The notes below the pieces were generated by a model. That model was not told where the DNA came from. It saw only the letters and a list, made by a program, of their open reading frames with translations, and did not search any database. A stretch of 64,000 nt of DNA, from assembly GCF_026229185.1 (NCBI RefSeq), contig NZ_JAGGJA010000001.1, forward strand, positions 62,001 to 126,000, given 5' to 3'. Source of the stretch: Fodinibius salsisoli. GTDB taxonomy: Bacteria > Bacteroidota > Rhodothermia > Balneolales > Balneolaceae. How positions within the stretch are numbered: the first letter of the stretch is position 1; each line of letters starts with the position of its first letter. The translations under genes were made by a program, and so were the position numbers. Shown here in pieces: positions 51,698 through 62,035 of this stretch.

Positions 51698-53653
51698 CTA
51701 TTGTTCAGCGAGGGGGTCAAAGGTTCCACCCCAGCCTTCAGTCTGTTCTAAATACGGGTTAGTATCCATCAATTCCTGATAAATGCCCAGGAAATAAAAC
51801 TCATTATACCATTGGAAAGTCCAGTTGTTGTCCGTAGGATCCAGATCGTCACGAACGGCAACACGGAAATAATTATCCCGTAACCATTCCGAATATTCAT
51901 CCTGATTGTTAATCCCTTCAGGGTATTCATCGGGCTCACGGCTTACTACCGGCGCATTTTCGCCCTCAAACGGATCATCAGAACCCACATAATCATTACC
52001 TTCGCCATCTTGGGCAATAAAGTAGAAACCGGTTCTTCGAGTACCTTGGATAGGTTCGATTCCCAGACGACTGCAGGTTCCAAAGTCATCATTGAACAGC
52101 ATCCACCGTTTTAGTGTGTAATACCGCTTATTCCTTTCATAGGCAAACTCTACTTGTCGTTCTTTTACAACGGCACCTAACAAACCATCCCGAGAATTTA
52201 CATTGGCCAGCCCGTAGCTACCGTCCATATTCTCTATACCGGCACGTTCACGGATGTCCATAATCCCCTGCTTTCCCTCTTGCAGTTTTCCTGCACCAAT
52301 GGCGGATTCTGCGAGATTCAGTACCACTTCGGCGAAGCGTAACTCGATATAGTCATTACCAGAGGCTGTGAAAAAGTCGTCATTAGAAGAGTTTGCTGTG
52401 GTCATCTTTTTGACATAGAAACCACTATTATTTGCAGCATCACCCGTATTTTCATTCGGTGCTTCTAAGCCTTCTTCACCAAACCAGGTATAATTCCAGG
52501 AGCGGTACTCTGGATCTTGCTCGTACGCAAATTCATCTCCGGTAAAAACAAAAGTAGCATAAAAGCGTGGATCCCGGTCCTTATAAAAGGTTTGCAAATC
52601 GTATTCATAATTTGGAGACTCGCCCGGCTGCCTCCCGTCTTTCATCGGGAATGCATCTACCGTTTGCTTTGTAGGTTTTAACTGGTTAAAAGAATTTTGA
52701 TCACTGGGTCGTGTAACCGTCTCCCAACCGCTGTTCATCTGTATCTGGTCCTGGGTATTATTATTAAAACCCCATACCCAAACAGCTTCCGGATTATTTA
52801 CTTCTTCGCTCCAGATATCTCCCCAGTCGCCCTGATATAACCCAAATCCATTAGCCTCCAAAATTTCTTTCGCTTCTTTATTAGCCTCGTAGGCCGCTTC
52901 CCACCTTGCCCGATCGTCGTTTCGGTTAAATTGCGGACTTGCCCACAACAAGGCAGCGCGTCCTTTTAAAGCCGCTGCCGTTCCGCTGGTTACGCGGCCC
53001 CAGTCCGATGCATCTTCCCATCTTCCCGGAAGCAGCTCCTTGGCTTTATCCAAATCCGACATTGCCTGCTCTAAGGTTTCTTTTGCAGAGCTTCTGGGCG
53101 TTTCTCCCGCGGGATCTACAATCGGATTTTTGGGTTCCAACTCAATGGGCACCCCACCATACCAGCTTGCCAAATCGAAATACTGAAATCCTCTCCAAAA
53201 ATACATCTGTCCCTTCAGGCGATTTTTTGTTTCCTCATCCATCGTATCGTATTTGTCGACATTGGTGAGGAACAGGTTAATTTGACGTATCCGGGTGTAC
53301 GTAGTATTTCGAACCCTGTTTTCCATCTTGCGACCAATATAATCCCAGGCATGGTACTCACTCGGTGAGATCTCTGCCCACTCTTGATTCCACCGGCTTT
53401 CTCCATAGGCTTCATCACTGGTTTGCATTAAATCATCATTATGTGAATGAATATAAAACCATTGCGGCGCATTCCCATCCGAAGGAAGGAACTGACCATA
53501 TATATAATCCACATAGGCTGTGGCCCGTAAAGGATCTTTAAAGACTTCTTCGTTTGAGCCCGTATAGTCTTCTTTTGCTGACAGAAAGCTGTCATCACAA
53601 GACATCACTGCTACTAATGAGACCAATAAAAGTACTATATTAAATTTTTTCAT
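51698..53653 (-). CDS. SusD/RagB-family outer-membrane glycan-binding lipoprotein (second pair)
   Basis: The start is the ATG at 53651-53653, giving MKKFNIVLLLVSLVAVMSC, a lipoprotein signal; the longer open frame would overlap SusC. The protein of about 651 residues is longer than the first SusD (about 514). It has the family segments KGQMYFWRGFQYFDLASWYGGVPI, TSGTAAALKGRAALLWASPQFN and, near the C-terminus, VVKERQVEFAYERNKRYYTLKRW. It follows SusC after 20 bp. The larger size may reflect a larger ligand. Pectin fragments made by the adjacent PL1 lyases are the likely cargo. Confidence 0.93.
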   Translation of the reverse strand: MKKFNIVLLLVSLVAVMSCDDSFLSAKEDYTGSNEEVFKDPLRATAYVDYIYGQFLPSDGNAPQWFYIHSHNDDLMQTSDEAYGESRWNQEWAEISPSEYHAWDYIGRKMENRVRNTTYTRIRQINLFLTNVDKYDTMDEETKNRLKGQMYFWRGFQYFDLASWYGGVPIELEPKNPIVDPAGETPRSSAKETLEQAMSDLDKAKELLPGRWEDASDWGRVTSGTAAALKGRAALLWASPQFNRNDDRARWEAAYEANKEAKEILEANGFGLYQGDWGDIWSEEVNNPEAVWVWGFNNNTQDQIQMNSGWETVTRPSDQNSFNQLKPTKQTVDAFPMKDGRQPGESPNYEYDLQTFYKDRDPRFYATFVFTGDEFAYEQDPEYRSWNYTWFGEEGLEAPNENTGDAANNSGFYVKKMTTANSSNDDFFTASGNDYIELRFAEVVLNLAESAIGAGKLQEGKQGIMDIRERAGIENMDGSYGLANVNSRDGLLGAVVKERQVEFAYERNKRYYTLKRWMLFNDDFGTCSRLGIEPIQGTRRTGFYFIAQDGEGNDYVGSDDPFEGENAPVVSREPDEYPEGINNQDEYSEWLRDNYFRVAVRDDLDPTDNNWTFQWYNEFYFLGIYQELMDTNPYLEQTEGWGGTFDPLAEQ

Positions 53654-53673
53654 TGTTCTGATATTTGTATGTA

Positions 53674-56600
53674 TTAAGGTCGAAGAGTTATGCCAAGAGA
53701 AAAGGTTCTCAAAGTAGGATAGTTTTCCCATGATCCACTTGCACCTTTATAAGAATACGGATTTACAAAGTTGATTGGGTTTAGCCCTGTTAAATTCACT
53801 TTAAGGCTTGACAGGTTCAGCTTTTCTGCGGTTTCCGTTGGCATTGAATAGCTCAAGTTGAAGTTTCGCACTCCAAATCGGAAACTACTCACTCGCCAAA
53901 AATCTGATGGTCTATTATAGATATTGTCATAATATGGATTGGGCATAGTACCATCCGGGTTCAGTTCCGGGTCATAGACATCGTTCCATATTTTAGGTAC
54001 ACTTTGAAAGTTTTGACGGATATCTGATTCTAAACGGGCGTCTCTGGCATCGATATCATCAAAGCCACCCCATGAAATCCCCATATTCGCATTAAAGCTC
54101 AGGTTCTTGTAAGCAAATTTTACGGTTGTCCCAATACCAACACTACTGTTGGGACTTTCTAACTGAACCTGGTCATTTCGATCAATAATGCCATCGGGAC
54201 CGGCGAATTCACCGTCACCCAAATGTTCTCCCCGCACATCCCGGTAATAGAGCATGCCCGGCTTTAAGTTATCTGCTGTTACACCAAATACTTGCTCAAT
54301 ATTATATTTGCTAACATACTCATCAATATCACTTTGGTTTTTAAACATACCCAGGTAATCATAGCCCCAGGTACCAACATCACTGGACTGACCGGGACCT
54401 GCTCTCCAGGGAAGGACAGAATTTTCATCAAAGTCGCCAACAAGTACTTTGTTGGTACTCCATCCTGTCTGTAAATCAATGCCATAAGAGATATCATTTC
54501 CTACGGCTCCTTCCCAGCCTACAGAAATGTCACCGCCCCAGAAGTTTGCTTCTCCATAATTTTCAGCCGCTACCGAGCCTCCAATCGAAAATGGGACAGC
54601 TCCTGTTCGCTCAAGAAGCATATTTCTTCCTTTATTGTAGAAGGCATTGATGCTTACAGATAATCGGTCATCTAAAAAGCGCGCATCGATCCCGAGGTTG
54701 TTTTTATAATCATCGCTCCAGGTAGCATCACGATTGGGTGATACTTCCATCTTCATACCGTCAGAGGTACGGTTATTGCCTCCAAATACAGCTCCTTGTC
54801 CTTTTTGGAAGGTAAATCGTTGCCGCCATTGCCAGGGACGGGTATCATCCTTCCCTAATTTACCGTGCGAGTAGCGAATCTTTAAAAAGTCAATCACATC
54901 AGAGTTGAAAAAGGATTCGTTGGATATAATCCAACCACCCGAAATGGAGTAGAAATGTCCCCAGTAGTTTTCCGGTGCAAACTTTGTAGAGGCGTCGGTT
55001 CGATATAAAAATTCGGCTAAATATCGCTCATTATATTGATAATTCACTCGTCCTACATAAGAAAGCGATCCTGACTCATAACCAAAGGTATAACCATCGA
55101 TGTTTCCAAAAGCTGTATTGAAGTGACCATTAGAACCCGGAGCCACTTCTTCTTTTCTAACTCGTTCTCTTGAGCTTTCAGACTCCGCTCTTTCTATAGT
55201 TGCTAATGCACTAAAATTATGTCTTCCCAATGTTTTCTCATAAGTCCCAGTGAAGTTATACTGTTCAGATAAATTGTTTGAATTCGAATAAAAAATTCGA
55301 TTGCCATTGCTCACTTCTTCACTCCCGATCATCTCGGCATTCTCATCATATATGTGCCCGTTTTCTCCAGATTGAGCAAAGTCGTACACGGAATACACTT
55401 GACCTAACTGACTTCCTCTTCCACTGCCCATACTTCGTCCATATGAACCTTTAAGCCGTAATCCATCAATAAAAGGAACTTCATATTCGGCACTTACATT
55501 AACAGCTATATTTTGGCCTTTATCTTTTGCATAGTTATTCATATTCCGGATTGCAAAATAATGATAGCCTGCCAGGCGATCGTTTCCAGGCAACTGTACC
55601 GGTAACCCTTGGATATGTGTAGGTATGTATCGTGGGGCTCTCAGCAGATTATTATAATCATCCTCCTGATCTTCACCGGCTACCTTGTTGAAAGTGGTTG
55701 ACTGGTTTGAATAGTTACCAGAAACTTGCAGATTTGCCCTTAATCCACTGGCTACTGTTATGTTGCTTCCAGCCCGAAACGTCCACTTATCGTAATTGAC
55801 CTCGCTTAAGTTTCCTGTCTGCTTGTAATAAGAGACTCCACCGAAATAGGTTGCTCTCTGTGATCCACCACTTACATTTAATGAGTGTCGTTGCGTAGTA
55901 GACGCGGACCAAGCCTTATCAAGCCAGTCATAATCAATGGTTCCAAAGTGAGAAATCTCATCATCTGAGAAGAAATAATTGTCACTGCCTGAGACGCCCC
56001 GCTCCTGATTTGCTCCATTAGGACCGTTCATGATATTAATATATCGGGCAAATTCAGCAGCATTCAGCATTTTTGTTCGCTCCTGTTCATCGCTTATCCC
56101 ATAGGAACCACTATAGGTAAACCGTGGCGCTCCTTCATGGCCTTGCTTTGTTTCAATCACGACTACTCCATTAGCAGCCCGCGAACCATAGACAGCAGCA
56201 GCTGCATCTTTTAAGATACTCACGCTTTCGACCTCAGAGGGATCTAATGAATTAAACAAACTATTGTCATTTCTTCCCTGCGAATCAATTTGCAGAATTC
56301 CATCAATCACATATAACGGCTGGTTATTCCCCCCATCCTTTGACATGGACATGGGGTTCCTAATTGTCATGATTGGTTTTGAACCCGGCCTTGCTGAACC
56401 TCCGGAAAAGTTTACTCCCGGCAACCTTCCCTGTATGGCAGTCGCCAAGTCACCTACCGGCAGCTCATTGACCTCATTCATGTCTATTGTTTCGACTGCA
56501 CCGGTCAAATGTTCTTGTTTTTGCTCGGCATAACCAACAACAACCATCTCGTCTTCGGAAAGTACCTGAGGTTGCAGTCCCACACTGATCTCTGTTCGGC

Positions 56601-56883
56601 CATTAAGAGGTACCTCCCTTGTTTCATAACCGATATACGAAAAGATAAGAGTATCGCTAGAAGAGGGAACATTCTCTATAAAATTACCAGAGGCATCGCT
56701 GCTGGTTCCTATATTTGTACCCTTCACTAATATATTAACTCCTGCTAACACATCATTGGTTTCAGAATCGTATACGTTTCCGGAAACCGTCACATCCTGA
56801 GCACTTAGCTTTGGGGTCAGTACCATAAAACCCAAAAACAAAACCAAGCATCCCTTTATTACTATTTGGCTTAATCTATCCAT
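53674..56883 (-). CDS. SusC/RagA-family TonB-dependent outer-membrane transporter (second pair)
   Basis: The 1069-residue protein has a signal peptide to about LSAQ (residue 29). A carboxypeptidase-regulatory-like domain follows (about 30-110, GNVYDSETNDVLAGVNILVKG), then the plug with DEMVVVGYAEQKQEHLTGAV and QPLYVIDGILQID, and the barrel ending TLRTFSLGITLRP. It is distinct in sequence from the first SusC, so it should carry a different fragment. No STN domain. A 445-bp non-coding region lies upstream. With SusD and two PL1 lyases it forms a classic pectin-uptake unit. Confidence 0.94.
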   Translation of the reverse strand: MDRLSQIVIKGCLVLFLGFMVLTPKLSAQDVTVSGNVYDSETNDVLAGVNILVKGTNIGTSSDASGNFIENVPSSSDTLIFSYIGYETREVPLNGRTEISVGLQPQVLSEDEMVVVGYAEQKQEHLTGAVETIDMNEVNELPVGDLATAIQGRLPGVNFSGGSARPGSKPIMTIRNPMSMSKDGGNNQPLYVIDGILQIDSQGRNDNSLFNSLDPSEVESVSILKDAAAAVYGSRAANGVVVIETKQGHEGAPRFTYSGSYGISDEQERTKMLNAAEFARYINIMNGPNGANQERGVSGSDNYFFSDDEISHFGTIDYDWLDKAWSASTTQRHSLNVSGGSQRATYFGGVSYYKQTGNLSEVNYDKWTFRAGSNITVASGLRANLQVSGNYSNQSTTFNKVAGEDQEDDYNNLLRAPRYIPTHIQGLPVQLPGNDRLAGYHYFAIRNMNNYAKDKGQNIAVNVSAEYEVPFIDGLRLKGSYGRSMGSGRGSQLGQVYSVYDFAQSGENGHIYDENAEMIGSEEVSNGNRIFYSNSNNLSEQYNFTGTYEKTLGRHNFSALATIERAESESSRERVRKEEVAPGSNGHFNTAFGNIDGYTFGYESGSLSYVGRVNYQYNERYLAEFLYRTDASTKFAPENYWGHFYSISGGWIISNESFFNSDVIDFLKIRYSHGKLGKDDTRPWQWRQRFTFQKGQGAVFGGNNRTSDGMKMEVSPNRDATWSDDYKNNLGIDARFLDDRLSVSINAFYNKGRNMLLERTGAVPFSIGGSVAAENYGEANFWGGDISVGWEGAVGNDISYGIDLQTGWSTNKVLVGDFDENSVLPWRAGPGQSSDVGTWGYDYLGMFKNQSDIDEYVSKYNIEQVFGVTADNLKPGMLYYRDVRGEHLGDGEFAGPDGIIDRNDQVQLESPNSSVGIGTTVKFAYKNLSFNANMGISWGGFDDIDARDARLESDIRQNFQSVPKIWNDVYDPELNPDGTMPNPYYDNIYNRPSDFWRVSSFRFGVRNFNLSYSMPTETAEKLNLSSLKVNLTGLNPINFVNPYSYKGASGSWENYPTLRTFSLGITLRP

Positions 56884-57328
56884 ATTTAAACTCCCATTAT
56901 TTACAACTAACAGATTTAATTTTAATGTGCAATCGTTTGCACTACTGCTTAAAAAAAATCCCTTTCTTTAATAAAAAGAAGAAAATTATTTCATCTGTTT
57001 TCAATAAAATGGAAATCATTTTAAATATCAAATTTTTATTTATATATAAATTTATGCGCATAATCCTTTCCTAATACCAGTAATCTGGGAAATAAAATAT
57101 CTGAAAGGAGCAGTAGAACGATGTATTGGCCCCATTAAAGCCAATACTTTGCTACGAATTGTTCCGACACGGGTTTTCCCACCGCCTATACTAAAATCGA
57201 TCGATGGAAAAAATTTACTTAATATTGGATGACCTTTACCCTTTTCATAAAAGTCACCCAAAAGTCTATTATGCTAAAATTTACGTTGGGCTTCAAAGTT
57301 TACGCTGCATAAGCTCTCCCTATTCTTT
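56884..57328. promoter_or_regulatory. Long upstream region of second SusC gene with two perfect inverted repeats
   Basis: These 445 bp lie between the aldolase stop and the SusC start. AAAATG (57006-57011) and CATTTT (57017-57022) form a dyad in very AT-rich DNA, 123 bp from the SusC start, and resemble the AT-rich operator style of IclR or LacI-type regulators. TATTGGC (57124-57130) and GCCAATA (57140-57146) form a second perfect 7-bp stem with a 9-base loop, which could end the upstream operon. A short open frame at 57052-57261 on the minus strand resembles no known protein. Confidence 0.4.
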
Positions 57329-58231
57329 CTATGCATATTCTGACAAAAACTGCTTAATTTTTCCGGCCTTTTCATCAGAAACCTTCATCAATGGTTTTTC
57401 AACATATTCTTCACAAACATTTAGACAAGACAATGCTTTTTTGATTCCACTAATTACGTTACCCGAGCTATTATCACTTCCACTATAAACCACACTACTC
57501 AATTTCATTATCCTTTCGTGTAATTTTGATGCTTCGTCCAAATTTCCTTCTTGGATGTTCTTGTAAAGGCCCACGTAAAGCTCTGGAAAAATATTGGCTC
57601 CACCAGAGACGCCCCCTTGTCCTCCCATCACCAGTGATTTCATTAGAAGCTCCTCGGGCCCAATCAATAAAGGCAAACCCTTGTTATTTACCAGCTGTCT
57701 GACCCTGTTAAAATAGTCCATATCCCCAGAACTGTCTTTAACGCCTATCACTCCGGGCAACTCCAGCAATTTAGCTAACGTATCCAGCCCAAAATGGGTC
57801 TTGGTCAAGCCTGGATAATTATATAAAAATACCGGAAGAGAAACTTCATTGACCAGCTGCTGCATATGACGATAAAGCTCTTCCTGGGTTATTTGGAGGT
57901 AAAAAGGAGGAGCCGCCACAACCGCCTCAGCTCCATATTCCCGGGACTTTTCCGCTATGTAAACGGATTGATCGTAAGAAGAATCCGAAATACCGACTAA
58001 TACAGGAACTCTTCCATCCACCTGCCTGCAAACGCGCTTAATGAGTTCCTCTCGCAGATGGTAAGACAGGCTTGGACCTTCGCCTGTGGTTCCCAATATA
58101 AACAAACCGTTTACTCCTCCTTCAATAAGGTGATTCAGGAGCTTTTCCAGTCCCCGCACATCCAGTTTGCCATTTTTTTGCAATGGGGTAACCATCGGCG
58201 GAATTATGCCTTCAAACTTATTTACTTTCAT
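57329..58231 (-). CDS. DapA/NanA-family aldolase (dihydrodipicolinate synthase superfamily)
   Basis: The 300-residue protein is a full-length class I aldolase of this family. GTTGE is at 47-51, FLYNYPGL at 135-142 holds the catalytic Tyr, and the Schiff-base Lys is Lys165 in GVIGVKDSSGD. Members include dihydrodipicolinate synthase, N-acetylneuraminate lyase and 2-keto-3-deoxy-sugar-acid aldolases or dehydratases. Beside a sodium symporter and a glycosidase-like gene, a catabolic keto-deoxy acid is more likely than lysine synthesis. A KDG-type, Kdo-type or Dha-type product of pectin is possible. It is the last gene of its operon. Confidence 0.85.
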   Translation of the reverse strand: MKVNKFEGIIPPMVTPLQKNGKLDVRGLEKLLNHLIEGGVNGLFILGTTGEGPSLSYHLREELIKRVCRQVDGRVPVLVGISDSSYDQSVYIAEKSREYGAEAVVAAPPFYLQITQEELYRHMQQLVNEVSLPVFLYNYPGLTKTHFGLDTLAKLLELPGVIGVKDSSGDMDYFNRVRQLVNNKGLPLLIGPEELLMKSLVMGGQGGVSGGANIFPELYVGLYKNIQEGNLDEASKLHERIMKLSSVVYSGSDNSSGNVISGIKKALSCLNVCEEYVEKPLMKVSDEKAGKIKQFLSEYA

Positions 58232-58296
58232 CGATTGTTGACTTCTTCAGTTGTGTTACGATTCCTTCTTATGCTAACTTAATAAATGGGATAACC

Positions 58297-59772
58297 TCAC
58301 TTTTTGCTAAAAGACCTTCTCATTCGGCTGACAAATATCCCAACCAATAAAATGACCAACGTTCCGATCACAATAACCAGAAAGGTATGGAAAGGACTGC
58401 TAAACGCAGCGAGGTTGCCAGTCCAGCTTTTCGAGACCGACATCCAGAGAATAACCAGCATGCCGCAGCAGACCCCGGTTATGGCTGCCGGGTTCCGGGC
58501 ACGAGATATCAGACCAAGCAAGAACAGTCCCAACATGCCCCCGCTGAAAATACTGGCGTACTCCCACCAGATATCAAGAGCACTCTGCGCCCCTATCATC
58601 AGAAGAGCCATCCCTGTTCCAATGATTCCCCAAACAAGAGTAGCTGTATATAGAACCCTCATGGCTTCTTTATCGCTGGCATTGGGACGCACATAGCGTT
58701 TATAGATATCCTCCAAAATCAGGGTAGCAGAACTATTGAGGCTGGAGTCCACCGTACTCATTGCCGCCGCAAAAATAGCAGCAATAATAATCCCGGTTAT
58801 ACCGACCGGTAATTCAGAAACTATAAAGTAGGGAAAAACCGAATCGCCCTCAATCCCGGCAGGAAGCAATTCAGGCTGCGCCGAATAAAAAACAAAAAGA
58901 GCCGTACCGATAAAAAAGAAGGTTGCGGATATCGGAATATAAGACAGAGCGCCTATCCAGACACTCATTTGGGCATCCTTATCAGAACGGGCGGTGATAT
59001 ATCGCTGAATATATCCTTGATCAATTCCAAAATTCTGCAAGTTTATCGCCATACCATAAACCAATACCACCCAAAAGGTTGGTTCGGATAAACTGCTTCC
59101 AAAACTTCCAAGACTAAATTTGTTGCTTTCCATAGCTACAGTAAAGAGCTGAGATATCCCTCCGGGCATATTAACCAAAAGGACTACAATGGTAATAATG
59201 GCTCCAAAAACCAGTACAACGGTCTGTACGGCATCTGTCCAAATAACGGCTTCAATCCCTCCCAATAGCGTATAGATAATTACAAGCACCCCTGTAATAA
59301 TGATGATGGTCTGAATGCTAACGCCCAAAAACGTGGTCATGGTCAACGCAACCAGGTATAGAATGGTGCCAACCCGGGCCATTTGCGTTAATAAATACAT
59401 AACTACGGCATAGGTTCTGGCCCAGGGCCCAAACCGATTTTCCAAATGATGGTAGGCCGATACTTCTCCAACCTTCCGGTAGAAAGGCACAAAATATCGG
59501 ATGGCTATCCAACCGGCAATGGGTAAGGCAAAACTGAATACCAAAGGATTCCAGTTTGCCATATAGGATTTACCGGGATTGGCCAAAAAACTGATGCTAC
59601 TGATATAGGTACCCACAATCGATAATCCAACGACCCAGCCCGACAACGAACGATTAGCGGCCATAAAAGCATCTGGCGTACGATTTTTACGGACAAACCA
59701 CGACCCGAGAATAACAATTCCGAGCAAGTACACAATCAAAATTACGTAATCTACAACAGGTAGCTCTAACAT
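58297..59772 (-). CDS. Sodium/solute symporter (SSS family)
   Basis: The 491-residue membrane protein has about 13 hydrophobic segments with the SSS hallmarks. These are an early [30 protein letters not shown], a [18 protein letters not shown] segment, [23 protein letters not shown] and the [21 protein letters not shown] signature. The family carries sugars, sialic acid, amino acids or vitamins with sodium. It lies 65 bp before the aldolase gene and 73 bp after a glycosidase-like lipoprotein gene, suggesting uptake into the cytoplasm of the monosaccharide or sugar acid these enzymes handle. Confidence 0.9.
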   Translation of the reverse strand: MLELPVVDYVILIVYLLGIVILGSWFVRKNRTPDAFMAANRSLSGWVVGLSIVGTYISSISFLANPGKSYMANWNPLVFSFALPIAGWIAIRYFVPFYRKVGEVSAYHHLENRFGPWARTYAVVMYLLTQMARVGTILYLVALTMTTFLGVSIQTIIIITGVLVIIYTLLGGIEAVIWTDAVQTVVLVFGAIITIVVLLVNMPGGISQLFTVAMESNKFSLGSFGSSLSEPTFWVVLVYGMAINLQNFGIDQGYIQRYITARSDKDAQMSVWIGALSYIPISATFFFIGTALFVFYSAQPELLPAGIEGDSVFPYFIVSELPVGITGIIIAAIFAAAMSTVDSSLNSSATLILEDIYKRYVRPNASDKEAMRVLYTATLVWGIIGTGMALLMIGAQSALDIWWEYASIFSGGMLGLFLLGLISRARNPAAITGVCCGMLVILWMSVSKSWTGNLAAFSSPFHTFLVIVIGTLVILLVGIFVSRMRRSFSKK

Positions 59773-59845
59773 CCCTTATTTTTTAATAAAAATTTCTTCC
59801 AATCCCCTTTATTGATCTGAAAGCGAGTAATTTCTTATTGCACCA

Positions 59846-61450
59846 TTATTTCATCCCAACTTGCTGAACCGGATGGGCATCGGATGCTCCGGGTAGCTCA
59901 CAAGTAGCTGGTTTTAACGTATCCGATTGATAGATCTGCTCTCCATCTGCAAAAATTCTCAATCCTTGTCCATTACCATACTTTTCTCCGGTCTTATCCC
60001 ATTGAATAATCAGGATTCGGTCGTGGTATTTCACATTGTCCAACAAGAACCAGTCCCATTTTCCTTCAGGTATCAATGGCTTGACCACAACCGAATCTCC
60101 GGGCTGTGGTTTCAGTCCTATCAAATCATTGATAATCAAATCCGCAAAACCCGAATGGTTGTAATATCGACTCCGCGGGTTATCTCCTTTCAACCATTCA
60201 CCGGTTTTCCCATCGAGATACTCGCCGATATAGGGCTTACCATTCTTTTCATGCGAGTTCGCATAGGTTTTCAGAACTTCAAAATAGTCTTCTTTTTGGA
60301 CCGAATGATTGGAATAGCCAGTCAACAGCTTGGCCATTCCTTTCAGCGTTTGCGTCGTGGCAAAAGGCCATACGGCTCCATCCCACTCACATTCACCGGT
60401 ACCATGCGTCCTGAATTCGGGATGTCTTCTTTCCGCTGTAGTCAATCCACAGGGTGCTAAAAATCCCTGGGGATCTTCTAACTGATCCCATGCCCGGGCA
60501 AAATTCTCTTTGTCGGCGGGCAAATCAAAATACCAGGGAATGAAACCTATTGCTTCGCGGGCGTCTGAGAGGGTACCATCCTCGAGCTGTGCCTTGAAGA
60601 ACTGAGCATCCGAATCCCAAAGCTCTTCCCGGACCAATTGTTTCAGCCTGGATGCCTTATTTTGATAGGCCTCTTGGAGACTGTCACGGCCAATAAGGTC
60701 GGACAAATTCGCTAATGCCACCGCATTGCCGTACATATAGCTGTTAATAGTGGGGCGTGCATTCTTATCGGTTCGAGATCCACTGATCGATTCCTCCATG
60801 CCATCCCTGACATCGTACTGCCAGTACAACCCATTCGACAATCCTTTTTCCCGGTGCCATTGCCTATAATCCTGGTTCAGCTCATCGACCAGCGAAGACA
60901 CAAACACTTCATCTTTATTGACCAGGTATCGATGGTATACTGCATCAGCCAGCCAACTGCTATATTTGTGAGCCTGCGGATTTTCTGCATACTGATCCCG
61001 AATAAGCCAGAATAGGATATATTCATCGATAAATTTATCATCGTGGAGCCATCGCCCCTCGTAAACATGATGCCCCAGGGCACAGCTAACGGTATTATAC
61101 TTGCCGGCATGACTGACCGGCCTGATGAATTCAGTAAATACAAATCCTTCCGGGGTTTTCTTCAGATGCTTCCGGAAGGTCCACCAACGATAATAGTAGG
61201 TCTGCTCCAGGGTAGAGTCCGGGGCTTCAAAAAGCGGGATATTTTTTTCCAGCCAGCTATAGGATTCTTCATTTGATATATGATTGACTACGCCCTCCTC
61301 TTCCATTTGGTTAAAGTAAGACACGTACTCCTTTAGAGTACCCGTGGCGTCGTAAGACTCTTCCTTCGGAGCGTTACAACCCAAAAAAAGTACCAACATC
61401 CCAAATAAAAGAACATTTGAAAATAGATTCTGAGTTTTTTGATTTGTCAT
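59846..61450 (-). CDS. Six-hairpin glycosidase-like lipoprotein (MGH1/GH63-like)
   Basis: I chose the ATG at 61448-61450; a GTG start 7 codons upstream is also open. The signal ends in LFLGC (lipoprotein). The body of about 510 residues is an (alpha/alpha)6 barrel of the type called MGH1-like or trehalase/GH63-like. It shows YYYRWWTFRKHL, SCALGHHVYEGRWLHDDKFIDEY, a YWQYDVRDGMEESISGSR segment, PTINSYMYGNAVALANL, GTGECEWDGAVWPFATTQTL and NHSGFADLIINDLIGL. Acidic residues in DVRDGMEES and ECEWDGAVW are likely catalytic. A C-terminal beta-domain follows. Substrate unknown. Confidence 0.75.
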   Translation of the reverse strand: MTNQKTQNLFSNVLLFGMLVLFLGCNAPKEESYDATGTLKEYVSYFNQMEEEGVVNHISNEESYSWLEKNIPLFEAPDSTLEQTYYYRWWTFRKHLKKTPEGFVFTEFIRPVSHAGKYNTVSCALGHHVYEGRWLHDDKFIDEYILFWLIRDQYAENPQAHKYSSWLADAVYHRYLVNKDEVFVSSLVDELNQDYRQWHREKGLSNGLYWQYDVRDGMEESISGSRTDKNARPTINSYMYGNAVALANLSDLIGRDSLQEAYQNKASRLKQLVREELWDSDAQFFKAQLEDGTLSDAREAIGFIPWYFDLPADKENFARAWDQLEDPQGFLAPCGLTTAERRHPEFRTHGTGECEWDGAVWPFATTQTLKGMAKLLTGYSNHSVQKEDYFEVLKTYANSHEKNGKPYIGEYLDGKTGEWLKGDNPRSRYYNHSGFADLIINDLIGLKPQPGDSVVVKPLIPEGKWDWFLLDNVKYHDRILIIQWDKTGEKYGNGQGLRIFADGEQIYQSDTLKPATCELPGASDAHPVQQVGMK

Positions 61451-61550
61451 AGCAAATAGATTATCAATCACTTTTTATAAGTTATAATTGCGGCTTATAG
61501 TGAAACTGCCGCATAAACATTTAAAACGGTACCAGCACGGTGGGCAAACA

Positions 61551-62000
61551 TCAGTTGGTATTCTTTCGGTTGACCAGTAACAGGTGATCGCAGGCCAGCA
61601 CTATATCATCTTTTTGATTATAGACTTCGACATGCTCGGTTACCTGCCCCAATTCTGGTCGCTTGTAGTCCGATTTATCGGCAATCGTAATGACCGATCG
61701 GATTGTATCTCCGATATAAACCGGTTTTATAAACCGAAGCTGATCATATCCCTTCGAGAACGCTTCGGGATTTATCTCGTTAGCCGTCAGGCCAATGCCA
61801 ATACTAAAGATTAGGGTGCCATGTGCAATTCGTTTCTTGAAAGGCTGGTCTTTACACCACTCTTTGTCCATGTGGTGAGGGAAAAAATCACCGGTTTGGC
61901 CCGCATGCATGACAATATCTGATTCTGTAATGGTACGTCCGAATGTTTCCCGGCTGTCATCCAACTGGTAATCCTCAAAAAAAATCGCTTTTTCACTCAT
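61551..62000 (-). CDS. MaoC-like dehydratase (hot-dog fold)
   Basis: The 149-residue protein is a single hot-dog domain. The hydratase motif is visible as [17 protein letters not shown], with Asp38 and His43 in the usual catalytic positions, followed by [15 protein letters not shown]. MaoC proteins hydrate or dehydrate acyl-CoA-like compounds. Standalone members also occur in sugar-acid gene clusters of Bacteroidota, where their reaction is not established. It sits 35 bp after the Gfo/Idh/MocA gene. It is therefore probably part of the same pathway as the dehydrogenase and the solute-binding-like protein. Confidence 0.85.
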   Translation of the reverse strand: MSEKAIFFEDYQLDDSRETFGRTITESDIVMHAGQTGDFFPHHMDKEWCKDQPFKKRIAHGTLIFSIGIGLTANEINPEAFSKGYDQLRFIKPVYIGDTIRSVITIADKSDYKRPELGQVTEHVEVYNQKDDIVLACDHLLLVNRKNTN

Positions 62001-62035
62001 CGCTTCCGTAATTATATTCTGGGTTCTCTTTTAGG

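Noticed and set aside
57052-57261. A 69-codon minus-strand frame in the SusC upstream region
   Set aside because: No ribosome-binding context or domain seen, and it spans inverted repeats; more likely regulatory DNA.
61489-61513. TGCGGC/GCCGCA hairpin between the MaoC and glycosidase-like genes
   Set aside because: Only a 6-bp stem with a 13-base loop and no T-run; too weak to call a terminator.
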